DNA from: Stagnihabitans sp043738565
GTDB lineage: Bacteria > Pseudomonadota > Alphaproteobacteria > Rhodobacterales > Rhodobacteraceae
NCBI GenBank assembly: GCA_043738565.1
Contig: JAYUGA010000191.1
Span: 1-12,443, forward strand
Direction of reading: 5' to 3'
DNA length: 12,443 bases
The position numbers and the translations under genes were made by a program. Below are positions 7,158 through 12,443 of this stretch, piece by piece (positions within the stretch are counted from its first letter, which is position 1; every line of letters starts with the position of its first letter). The notes below the pieces were generated by a model, which saw nothing but the letters and a program-made list of their open reading frames with translations, had not been told where the DNA came from and did no database searches.

Positions 7158-7194
7158 TCCAGATCTGGACACCGCCGCCAGCCTCCCCTAAACT
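7158..7194 (+). promoter_or_regulatory. Candidate sigma-70 promoter of mtnP-apt with overlapping palindrome
   Basis: A -35-like TGGACA (7166-7171) lies 17 bp before a -10-like TAAACT (7189-7194), predicting a start near 7201 and a leader of about 22 bases before mtnP. A perfect 12-bp palindrome, TCCAGATCTGGA (7158-7169), overlaps the -35 box and could be an operator. Both calls come from sequence pattern only. Confidence 0.45.
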
Positions 7195-7222
7195 GCGCTG
7201 AACCCCCAGCGGAGCAGCCCCC

Positions 7223-8074
7223 ATGCAACCCAAGATCGGCGTGATCGGCGGCTCGGGAATCTCTGAAATCACCGGCATCGAAACCCCCGAATGGATCACC
7301 GTGCAAACCCCGTGGGGCGATCCCTCCGACGCCATCCTGACCGGCACCCTACACGGCACTGGCATGGCCTTCCTGCCCCGTCACGGCCGCGGCCATGTCC
7401 AGTCGCCGGCCTCGATCAACTACCGCGCCAATATCGACGCCCTGAAACGGCTGGGCTGCACCGACCTCCTCGCCGTCTCGGCGGTAGGGTCGCTGCGGAT
7501 CGACTTCAAACCCGGCGATTTCGTGCTGGTCGACCAATATATCGACCGCACCACCCAACGCGAGAACAGCTTCTTCGGCCCCGGTCTGGTCGCCCATGTC
7601 TCGCTCGCCCACCCGACCTGCGCCCGCCTCGGTGCCGCCGTCACCAAAGCCGCCGCAGGTCTGACCCTGCATCAGGGTGCCACCTACCTTGCGATCGAAG
7701 GCCCGCAATTCTCCACCCTCGCCGAGTCGCGCCTCTACCGCTCCTGGGGTGCCGACGTGATCGGCATGACCGGCATGCCCGAGGCCAAACTCGCCCGCGA
7801 GGCCGAACTCTGCTACGCCTCGCTCGCCATGGTCACCGACTACGACTGCTGGCACGAAACCCCGGTCGATGTCGCGCAAGTCGTGGCCACCCTCACCGAC
7901 AATGCCGCCAGCGCCTGCCAGATCGTGGCCAGCCTGCCGCAACACTTCAGCCATCCCTGCCCCTGTGGCTGCGACCGCGCCCTGACCCATGCCCTGATGA
8001 CCGCGCCACCCCAACGCGACCCCGCCCTTGTGGCCAAACTCGACGCCATAGCTGCCCGCGTTCTCAAGGACTGA
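7223..8074 (+). CDS. mtnP: S-methyl-5'-thioadenosine phosphorylase
   Basis: MtnP splits methylthioadenosine with phosphate into adenine and 5-methylthioribose-1-phosphate, recycling the by-product of polyamine and related S-adenosylmethionine-dependent synthesis in the cytoplasm. The 283-residue length fits. Signatures include the phosphate-binding GGSG (9-12) and RHGRGH (53-58), AVSAVGSL, the substrate-site segment YLAIEGPQFSTLAES, and GMTGMPEAKLAREAELCYASLAMVTDYDCW-type motifs. The Asp pair in T-D-Y-D (D206, D208) is the pattern of 6-aminopurine (adenine) rather than hypoxanthine/guanine phosphorylases. The ATG has GGAG eight bases upstream. It is followed after four bases by apt, the enzyme that consumes its adenine product, so the two form a coherent salvage operon. 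Confidence 0.95.
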   Translation: MQPKIGVIGGSGISEITGIETPEWITVQTPWGDPSDAILTGTLHGTGMAFLPRHGRGHVQSPASINYRANIDALKRLGCTDLLAVSAVGSLRIDFKPGDFVLVDQYIDRTTQRENSFFGPGLVAHVSLAHPTCARLGAAVTKAAAGLTLHQGATYLAIEGPQFSTLAESRLYRSWGADVIGMTGMPEAKLAREAELCYASLAMVTDYDCWHETPVDVAQVVATLTDNAASACQIVASLPQHFSHPCPCGCDRALTHALMTAPPQRDPALVAKLDAIAARVLKD

Positions 8075-8078
8075 CCCC

Positions 8079-8612
8079 ATGCCCAAATCCGTCAAGGACT
8101 ACATCCGCACCATCGTCGACTTCCCGCACGACGGCATCCTGTTCCGCGATGTGACCACGCTTTTCGCCGACCCGCGCGGCTTCCGGATGTGTGTGGACCA
8201 ACTGCTCGCGCCTTATGCGGGTATGAGCATCGACAAGGTCGCGGGGCTGGAAGCGCGCGGCTTCATCCTCGGCGGCGCGGTGGCGCATCAGTTGTCCACC
8301 GGCTTCGTGCCGATCCGCAAGAAGGGCAAACTCCCCGGCCAGACCATCGCCCAGGCCTACAAGCTGGAATACGGCGAGGCGGTGGTCGAGGTCCATGACG
8401 ACGCCATGCAGCCCGGCGAGAAAATCCTGCTGGTCGATGACCTTCTGGCCACCGGCGGCACCGCCGAGGCGGGGATCAAACTGATCGAGCGGCTCGGTGC
8501 CCAGGTCATCGGCTGCGCCTTTGTGGTCGATCTGCCCGACCTTGGCGGCCGCAAAAAGCTGGAGGCGATGGGGATGGAAGTGCATGCGTTGTGCGAATTT
8601 TCCGGCCTGTAA
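8079..8612 (+). CDS. apt: Adenine phosphoribosyltransferase
   Basis: Apt condenses adenine with phosphoribosyl pyrophosphate to AMP. The 177-residue protein has the family's length and motifs: the N-terminal DFPHDGILFRDVTTLF segment that contacts adenine, GLEARGFILG (purine side), the flexible-loop region PIRKKGKLPG, and the PRPP-binding signature ILLVDDLLATGGTAEA with the acidic pair D120-D121. The ATG at 8079 follows the mtnP stop by four bases, and AAGGA at the end of mtnP serves as the ribosome-binding site, so translation is probably coupled. The gene is followed by a strong intrinsic terminator about 110 bases downstream. Confidence 0.96.
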   Translation: MPKSVKDYIRTIVDFPHDGILFRDVTTLFADPRGFRMCVDQLLAPYAGMSIDKVAGLEARGFILGGAVAHQLSTGFVPIRKKGKLPGQTIAQAYKLEYGEAVVEVHDDAMQPGEKILLVDDLLATGGTAEAGIKLIERLGAQVIGCAFVVDLPDLGGRKKLEAMGMEVHALCEFSGL

Positions 8613-8619
8613 GTCACCG

Positions 8620-8634
8620 TTTACCAATAGTTAA
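8620..8634 (+). promoter_or_regulatory. CtrA-like box TTTA-N7-TTAA downstream of apt
   Basis: The sequence TTTA, seven bases, TTAA departs by one base from the alphaproteobacterial CtrA consensus TTAA-N7-TTAA. It lies eight bases after the apt stop codon, in an AT-rich island, and upstream of a hairpin plus terminator, so it might sit in a promoter of a short transcript. One such near-match can occur by chance. Confidence 0.3.
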
Positions 8635-8654
8635 GAGGAATCAGCATAGACCTT

Positions 8655-8756
8655 GTGACATCCGGTTCACCCAACCGGACGGGCGCTGCTTGCAACACGT
8701 GACCCACCTACCCCACCCAGCGCCCTGTCGGGAAACCGGCAGGGCGTTCGGTTTTT
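8655..8756 (+). ncRNA. Possible small RNA, or structured 3' UTR of apt
   Basis: The apt terminator is separated from the apt stop by about 110 bases of structured, non-coding sequence. A hairpin at 8661-8679 (TCCGGTT, loop CACCC, AACCGGA) is followed by a C-rich single-stranded stretch at 8702-8720 (CCACCTACCCCACCC) and then the terminator stem. A 5' hairpin, an unpaired C-rich region and a terminator is a common layout of bacterial small RNAs. The upstream AT-rich region with a CtrA-like box could hold a promoter, but no clear -10/-35 pair was seen. The 5' end is a guess. Confidence 0.28.
8721..8756 (+). terminator. Intrinsic terminator of mtnP-apt
   Basis: An 11-bp stem (8721-8731 with 8736-8746, one G-U pair) closes a GAAA tetraloop (8732-8735) and is followed by TTCGGTTTTT. 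This is a textbook rho-independent terminator for plus-strand transcription leaving apt or a small RNA behind it. Confidence 0.88.
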
Positions 8757-8763
8757 CGGCCAC

Positions 8764-8820
8764 TTTTTTCTGCGAAAAACCCCGCTCCGGACCCATCTTT
8801 TGATTTTTCGCAGAAAAATC
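8764..8820. repeat. Inverted pair of TTTTTC-NNN-GAAAAA palindromes at a convergent junction
   Basis: Bases 8802-8820 form GATTTTTC-GCA-GAAAAATC, the same 19-bp palindrome family as at 3051-3131. Bases 8765-8779 (TTTTTC-TGC-GAAAAA) are the exact reverse complement of 8804-8818. The pair lies between the apt terminator and the stop codon of the oppositely oriented FAD-oxidase gene, five bases from that stop. It may terminate the minus-strand transcript, but this is inferred. Confidence 0.8.
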
Positions 8821-8825
8821 GCCGC

Positions 8826-10235
8826 CTACCGCAGCACCGCCCCCGGATTCATGATGCCCAACGGGTCCAGCGCCGCCTTGATCGCCCGCATCGCCGCCAG
8901 CTTGGCCGGATCGCCATACCGTTCCAGATCATCCACTTTCAGCCGCCCAATGCCATGTTCTGCACTCACCGACCCACCCAGTTCCGCCACCATGTCATGA
9001 ACCAACGTCTTGACATCATCCTGCAACCCCTTGAACTCCAGCGCTTTCCGTCCCTTCGTCGGGAAGACGTTGTAATGCAGGTTGCCGTCGCCGAGATGGC
9101 CAAAGCAGTTGATCCGCCATGCCCCCAGCTTCGCCAGCTCCGGCCCAGCCCGGTCGATGAACCCTGCCACCTCGCTCAAGGGCAGCGAGATATCATGCGA
9201 AGACACCGCGCCAACCGCCCGGTTGGCCAGCGGAATCGTCTCGCGCAACTCCCAGAACCCGGCTCGCTGCGCTAGGGATTGCGCCACAATCCCGTCCAAC
9301 ACCAATCCCTGCGCCAAAGCCGCTTCAAACAACCCTTCCAGTGCCGCCTGCGGATCGGCACCTTCCGCCATCCCCAGATCAATCAGCACCATCCACGCCG
9401 GGGCCTCGGCAAACGGCTGCCGCACCTGCGGCATCGTCTCGGCCAGAAATTCCAGCCCCATGCCCGAAATCAGTTCAAACGCCGAAACCACCTGCCCCAG
9501 CCGCGCCTCCGCCAAGGCCAGCAACCGCAATGCCGCCGCCGGGTCAGGCACCACCAGCAGCGCCGCCCCCTCCACATAAGGCTTTGGAAACAAACGCAAA
9601 GACGCCGCCGTGATCACCCCCAGCGTCCCCTCGGCCCCGATCAGAAGCCCGCGCAGATCATAGCCGGTATTGTCCTTGCGCAGCCGCTTCAACCCGTGCC
9701 AGACCGAGCCATCCGGCAACACCGCCTCCAGCCCCAGACACAAATCCCGCGCAGTGCCATAGCGCAGCACATTCACCCCGCCCGCATTGCTCGACAGATT
9801 TCCGCCAATCCGGCACGATCCCTGGGAGGCCAGCGTCAGCGGAAACACCCGCCCCACCGCCTCCGCCGCCTGCTGCACATCGCCCAGAATTACCCCAGCC
9901 TCCGCCAGCAGCACATTCTCCTCGGCAAACACCCCCCGCACCCGGTTCATCCGCTCCAGCGACAACACCAGCGGCAGCGGCCCATCTGCCATGATCTGCG
10001 CGCCCACCAACCCGGTCCCGCCACCCCGGGGCACGATCCCGACCCGCACCGCCGCACATTCCCGGACGATAACCGCCACCTCTGCGGTCGAGGCCGGGCA
10101 GGCCACCGCACCCGCAATCCCCTGCCACCGCCCGCGCGGTTCCTCCAGATAGCGCCGCTCGGGTGCCCGCAGCGTGCCCTCGGGCAGCAGCCCCTCAAGA
10201 CGGTTCAGAAACGCAGGATCAGCGGGGTTCAACAT
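8826..10235 (-). CDS. FAD-binding oxidoreductase, D-2-hydroxyacid (2-hydroxyglutarate/lactate) dehydrogenase type
   Basis: This 469-residue flavoenzyme belongs to the VAO/PCMH-type FAD-linked oxidases (FAD_binding_4 plus FAD-oxidase C-terminal domain). The FAD pyrophosphate loop is VPRGGGTGLVGAQ (about 68-80), followed by GGNLSSNAGGVNVLRYG and GAEGTLGVITAASLRLFPKP. The C-terminal half has the metal-site pattern GHLGDGNLHYN (379-389) and SAEHGIGRLK (H427), shared by D-2-hydroxyglutarate dehydrogenases, D-lactate dehydrogenases and glycolate oxidase GlcD. Length and motifs best fit the D-2-hydroxyglutarate dehydrogenase-like group; the substrate is not certain. I chose the ATG at 10235 (TGGAGA five bases upstream); in-frame ATGs at 10247 and 10265 are possible. 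It is separated from the upstream MBL gene by 200 bp containing hairpins, so it probably has its own promoter. It is convergent with apt. Confidence 0.9.
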   Translation of the reverse strand: MLNPADPAFLNRLEGLLPEGTLRAPERRYLEEPRGRWQGIAGAVACPASTAEVAVIVRECAAVRVGIVPRGGGTGLVGAQIMADGPLPLVLSLERMNRVRGVFAEENVLLAEAGVILGDVQQAAEAVGRVFPLTLASQGSCRIGGNLSSNAGGVNVLRYGTARDLCLGLEAVLPDGSVWHGLKRLRKDNTGYDLRGLLIGAEGTLGVITAASLRLFPKPYVEGAALLVVPDPAAALRLLALAEARLGQVVSAFELISGMGLEFLAETMPQVRQPFAEAPAWMVLIDLGMAEGADPQAALEGLFEAALAQGLVLDGIVAQSLAQRAGFWELRETIPLANRAVGAVSSHDISLPLSEVAGFIDRAGPELAKLGAWRINCFGHLGDGNLHYNVFPTKGRKALEFKGLQDDVKTLVHDMVAELGGSVSAEHGIGRLKVDDLERYGDPAKLAAMRAIKAALDPLGIMNPGAVLR

Positions 10236-10263
10236 GGCAATCTCCATTCGCCGCCTACCTTCC

Positions 10264-10297
10264 ATAAAACGCCAACCATTCCAATTTGATTCAAATT
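10264..10297 (-). promoter_or_regulatory. Candidate promoter/operator of the FAD-oxidase gene
   Basis: A perfect 15-bp palindrome, AATTTGA-T-TCAAATT (10283-10297), lies about 50 bases upstream of the FAD-oxidase start. On the minus strand it contains a -35-like TTGAAT (10294-10289), with a weak -10-like TTTTAT at 10269-10264, spacer 19. An AT-rich palindrome over a -35 box suggests a repressor site. The regulator is not encoded in the window. Confidence 0.38.
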
Positions 10298-10326
10298 TCG
10301 CATTTTCTGTCCCCAAATATCCCGCG

Positions 10327-10367
10327 GGGCGATGAGCGCCCGGAAAATCTTCCAGTGGAAGCTTTTC
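10327..10367. repeat. Two adjacent inverted repeats, including a 25-bp near-palindrome
   Basis: Bases 10343-10354 and 10356-10367 are inverted around G10355 with one mismatch in twelve (core TCTTCCA / TGGAAG). Next to it, GGGCG (10327-10331) pairs with CGCCC (10337-10341). On the minus strand these are followed by CGGGATATTTGGGGACAG, which looks like an intergenic motif I associate with Rhodobacterales genomes. A terminator or REP-like role is inferred. Confidence 0.45.
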
Positions 10368-10395
10368 AGCGAAGAGCGCAGAGCACGCTTGTGCG

Positions 10396-10420
10396 GCTGG
10401 GGGGTGCGAAACCCCCCAGC
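10396..10420 (-). terminator. Strong GC hairpin downstream of the MBL-fold gene
   Basis: GCTGGGGGGT (10396-10405) and ACCCCCCAGC (10411-10420) form a perfect 10-bp stem with a 5-base loop, 16 bases past the MBL-gene stop on the minus strand. There is no U-run after it in either direction, so it may act as an inefficient terminator or as an mRNA 3'-end stabiliser. The placement at an operon end supports such a role. Confidence 0.5.
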
Positions 10421-10436
10421 GGCCCGTTCAGCACAG

Positions 10437-11237
10437 CTACGGGATCAAAGCAGGCTCCAGCACCACCACCTCCGGCTTCACCGGCAAAGCCGCCCGCGAC
10501 ACATCGACCTCCGGCACTCCCGGCACCGAAATCACGTAATCCCTCTGCAACTGCGCCAGAAACAGCGCCAGCCCCTCCGGGCTGAACCAGTGCATCGGCA
10601 GCACCACCCGCGCATGCAGGCGCCGCACCACATCGGCCATATCGGCCACATCCATCGTATAAGTGCCATCGACCGGCACCATCACCACATCGGCCCGTCC
10701 GATCGCGGCATATTGCGCGGGCGTCGGAATCTGATGCAAATGGCTCAGATGCACGATGCACAGCCCCGCCACTTCGAAGATGAAAACCGAGTTGCCGTCC
10801 TTGCGCGCCCCCTCGCCAAACGGCCCGCGCAGGTCGGTGGTCACATTGCGCACCCGCAGCGTTCCCAGATCAATGTCGAAGGCAGGCGGCGCACCCACCG
10901 GCCCCCAGCCGCGCAAAACCAAAGGGATGCGCGGATCGGGCCGGTCGGTGTAATGGGTCCAATGGGCGTTGTTCATCGTCACGATGTCCGGCACCACCGC
11001 CTTGTTGCCGATCTCGCCGGTGTAATCGGTCACCGCCAGCAAACCGCCGCCCTCAATCGCAAACATCGCGTGTTGCAGAAACCGGATGCGCACCGCGTCA
11101 GCCGCCAACGGTGCCCCGAACACCACCGGCACCACCTGCGAAGCCTCTGACAGCGCCACGCAGTCCGACGGAATCCGCCCCTCCGCGAAAGCCAATCCCG
11201 GCACCAGCGCCACGATCACCCCGCACAGCCAGCGCAT
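10437..11237 (-). CDS. Exported metallo-beta-lactamase-fold hydrolase (UlaG/Lactamase_B_3-like)
   Basis: The 266-residue product begins with a clear Sec signal peptide (MRWLCGVIVALVPGLAFA, then EG), so it should act in the periplasm. The remainder resembles the UlaG-like branch of the metallo-beta-lactamase superfamily: IRFLQHAMFAIEGGG (H56), AVTDYTG, a first metal motif reading NNAHWTHYTDRPD (H92, H95) instead of the canonical HxHxDH, IVHLSHLHQIP (H163, H166, H168), VMVPVDGTYTMD (D190) and VVLPMHWFSP (H216). Enough His/Asp ligands remain for a metal site, but the first motif is divergent and the substrate is unknown. The ATG lies three bases after the DUF1697 stop, so the two genes are almost certainly co-transcribed. 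A strong hairpin follows the gene. Confidence 0.8.
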   Translation of the reverse strand: MRWLCGVIVALVPGLAFAEGRIPSDCVALSEASQVVPVVFGAPLAADAVRIRFLQHAMFAIEGGGLLAVTDYTGEIGNKAVVPDIVTMNNAHWTHYTDRPDPRIPLVLRGWGPVGAPPAFDIDLGTLRVRNVTTDLRGPFGEGARKDGNSVFIFEVAGLCIVHLSHLHQIPTPAQYAAIGRADVVMVPVDGTYTMDVADMADVVRRLHARVVLPMHWFSPEGLALFLAQLQRDYVISVPGVPEVDVSRAALPVKPEVVVLEPALIP

Positions 11238-11240
11238 CTG

Positions 11241-11789
11241 TCACCCCACCGGCAGCGCCGCCGCCAGCGCCAGGATCGATTCAGCCGAGCGTTGATTGCG
11301 CGCGGTCTGGCCGACCTTGATATGGCGCGGCAGCTTTTCGGCCAAAGCCGATTTGCCGAACCCCGCCGGGGTGTGCAGATACAGCGCGCGGTCGGTCAGC
11401 GTGACCTGCTCGCCTTCAACCGCATGGGCCCGCAGCCCGGCAAGATCGGCCGCCACCGCCGGTTCTGCCAGAAACACGATATGGACCTTGGCGCCATCCG
11501 CCGCGCCCTGCACCTTGTAGGGATTGGCGGCCAGAACGCGGCGATACTCGGCCAGGGTCAGGAAAAACAGTGCGGGCTTGAAGCCGAACCGCACCATCAT
11601 GCCCGCAGTGATCTTGTCCGCCAGATCCGGCACCCCCGGATCGCGGAACACCGCATTGCCGCTTTGCAGATGGGTGTCCACATCGGTCAGGCCAAAGCCG
11701 GTCAGCATCTCGCGGAATTCCACCATTGGCAGGCGATTGGCCCCCGAAACATTTACCCCGCGCAGCAGCAGTATCTTGACGTCACCCAC
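11241..11789 (-). CDS. DUF1697 domain-containing protein
   Basis: The 182-residue protein matches DUF1697 (PF08002). Visible family features are the N-terminal ILLLRGVNVSGANRLPM segment, the FREMLTGFGLTDVDTHLQSGNAVF stretch and the C-terminal GQTARNQRSAESILALA motif. The biochemical role of the family is not established. Translation starts at a GTG (11789) with AGGGG six bases upstream; a 6-bp hairpin (11801-11820) lies just before that site. It sits between the RimJ/RimL-like gene (33-bp gap) and the exported MBL-fold gene (3-bp gap), in one minus-strand operon. Confidence 0.88.
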   Translation of the reverse strand: MGDVKILLLRGVNVSGANRLPMVEFREMLTGFGLTDVDTHLQSGNAVFRDPGVPDLADKITAGMMVRFGFKPALFFLTLAEYRRVLAANPYKVQGAADGAKVHIVFLAEPAVAADLAGLRAHAVEGEQVTLTDRALYLHTPAGFGKSALAEKLPRHIKVGQTARNQRSAESILALAAALPVG

Positions 11790-11800
11790 AAAAGTCCCCT

Positions 11801-11820
11801 TCCCGCCGAAAAGCGCGGGA
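11801..11820 (-). other. Small hairpin before the DUF1697 ribosome-binding site
   Basis: TCCCGC (11801-11806) and GCGGGA (11815-11820) form a 6-bp stem in the 33-bp gap between the acetyltransferase and DUF1697 genes. It could slow transcription or affect DUF1697 translation; it may be chance. Confidence 0.3.
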
Positions 11821-11822
11821 GC

Positions 11823-12407
11823 TCAGCCAGCGTCGGTTCGCCCGCGCCGGTCATGCCGCAGGTTGGCGTAAAGCACGTGGTTGCGCCAGCGCCCATTGAT
11901 CTGCAGATAGCTTTGCGCGACACCTTCGTACTTAAATCCGCATTTTTCAAGCACGCCGCGCGACGCCGCGTTTTCCGGCAGACAGGCCGCCTCCAGCCGC
12001 GACAGGTCCATCGTGGCAAAGGCATGGTGGACCAGGCCGAGGATCGCCTCTTTCATATAGCCCTGCCGGGCATGGGGGGCGCCGATCCAATAGCCCAGGG
12101 TGCCCGCCTGCACCGGGCCGCGCCGGATGTTGTCCAGCGTGATCGCCCCCAGAAGCAGGTTATCCACCCGCCGGAACAGCATCAATGGCAGGGCGGTGCC
12201 TTGCGCTTCGGCCCGTGCCGCCCAATAGACCCGGTTGGTAAAAGCCCGCCGGGTCAGATGATCGCCGGCCCGCACCGGCTCCCACGGGATCAGATAGGCG
12301 GCCGAGCCGTCGCGCAAATCGGCCCATTGGCGAAAGTCGCCATGGCCAGGCAGGCGGAGCGTCATCCGCGCGGTTTCAATCTTCGGCTTTTTCTTGAGGC
12401 CGAACAT
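11823..12407 (-). CDS. GNAT family N-acetyltransferase (RimJ/RimL-like)
   Basis: The 194-residue protein has the layout of ribosomal-protein/other-substrate GNAT enzymes of the RimJ/RimL type. It starts with IETARMTLRLPGHGDFRQWADLR, continues with LLLGAITLDNI and GTLGYWIGAPHARQGYMKEA (acetyl-CoA loop A113-R-Q-G-Y-M118), and ends with the diagnostic PENAASRGVLEKCGFKYEG (about 144-162). Family members acetylate the N-terminus of ribosomal proteins S5/S18/L12 or quite different amines, so the substrate is uncertain. The ATG overlaps the upstream stop codon (TGATG), indicating coupled translation; no good separate ribosome-binding site is visible. A basic KKKPK patch occupies residues 5-9. Confidence 0.9.
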   Translation of the reverse strand: MFGLKKKPKIETARMTLRLPGHGDFRQWADLRDGSAAYLIPWEPVRAGDHLTRRAFTNRVYWAARAEAQGTALPLMLFRRVDNLLLGAITLDNIRRGPVQAGTLGYWIGAPHARQGYMKEAILGLVHHAFATMDLSRLEAACLPENAASRGVLEKCGFKYEGVAQSYLQINGRWRNHVLYANLRHDRRGRTDAG

Positions 12408-12443
12408 CAGCCCCGCAGCCTGTGCCGCATCGCCTCCAAGCCC
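12407..12443 (-). CDS. C-terminal tail of an upstream gene (11 codons visible)
   Basis: On the minus strand an open frame enters from the right edge, reads GLEAMRHRLRG and stops at TGA (12409-12407), overlapping the acetyltransferase ATG. A TGATG overlap is typical of translationally coupled genes, which is the main support. Too little is visible to name the product. Confidence 0.45.
   Translation of the reverse strand, partial: GLEAMRHRLRG

Noticed and set aside
8655..8702. A 15-codon frame starting with GTG downstream of apt
   Set aside because: It lacks a properly spaced ribosome-binding site and overlaps the predicted hairpin; the RNA-structure explanation is simpler.
9279..10289. A 336-codon plus-strand frame opposite the FAD-oxidase gene
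   Set aside because: Its Gln/Arg/His/Pro-rich composition is typical of antisense reading of GC-rich genes; the minus strand encodes a complete flavoenzyme.

Overview
The window is GC-rich DNA with the codon use and gene content of an alphaproteobacterium of the order Rhodobacterales (Rhodobacter/Gemmobacter/Tabrizicola-like). This assignment rests on recognised gene families, on how the proteins read, and on intergenic motif style; no species can be named from the sequence alone. Most of the content is ordinary chromosomal housekeeping and metabolism. No phage, transposase, CRISPR array, tRNA or rRNA was seen.

Layout. (1) Bases 1-496, minus strand: the N-terminal part of a small secreted protein that runs off the left edge. 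(2) 497-804: a gene-free divergent promoter region. (3) 805-3042, plus: ptsP, enzyme I of the nitrogen phosphotransferase system. (4) 3043-3147: a convergent junction packed with three AT-rich 19-bp palindromes, the outer two forming a perfect 22-bp inverted repeat. (5) 4422-3148, minus: a two-gene unit, a GNAT acetyltransferase followed by an EcsC-family protein. (6) 4516-7081, plus: a flavin reductase-like FMN protein, then a 641-residue membrane protein with four 53-residue tandem repeats (pentapeptide/beta-helix-like). (7) 7223-8612, plus: mtnP-apt, a salvage pair (methylthioadenosine phosphorylase and adenine phosphoribosyltransferase) with a plausible sigma-70 promoter. (8) 8613-8825: a second convergent junction with a CtrA-like box, a hairpin, a strong intrinsic terminator and two more palindromes of the same family. 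(9) 12443-8826, minus: the tail of an unknown gene, a RimJ/RimL-like acetyltransferase, a DUF1697 protein, an exported metallo-beta-lactamase-fold protein, a 200-bp gap with strong hairpins, and a FAD-linked D-2-hydroxyacid dehydrogenase-type oxidase.

How the genes relate. mtnP and apt work in sequence: phosphorolysis of methylthioadenosine releases adenine, which Apt converts to AMP. PtsP phosphorylates NPr and, through it, EIIA-Ntr (neither is encoded here). The remaining neighbours show no obvious shared pathway.

The points most worth a second look are the GATTTTTC-NNN-GAAAAATC palindromes, which occupy both convergent gene junctions as inverted pairs, the mosaic 159-bp repeats in the membrane protein, and a possible small RNA downstream of apt. 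I did not find a convincing multi-gene undescribed system.
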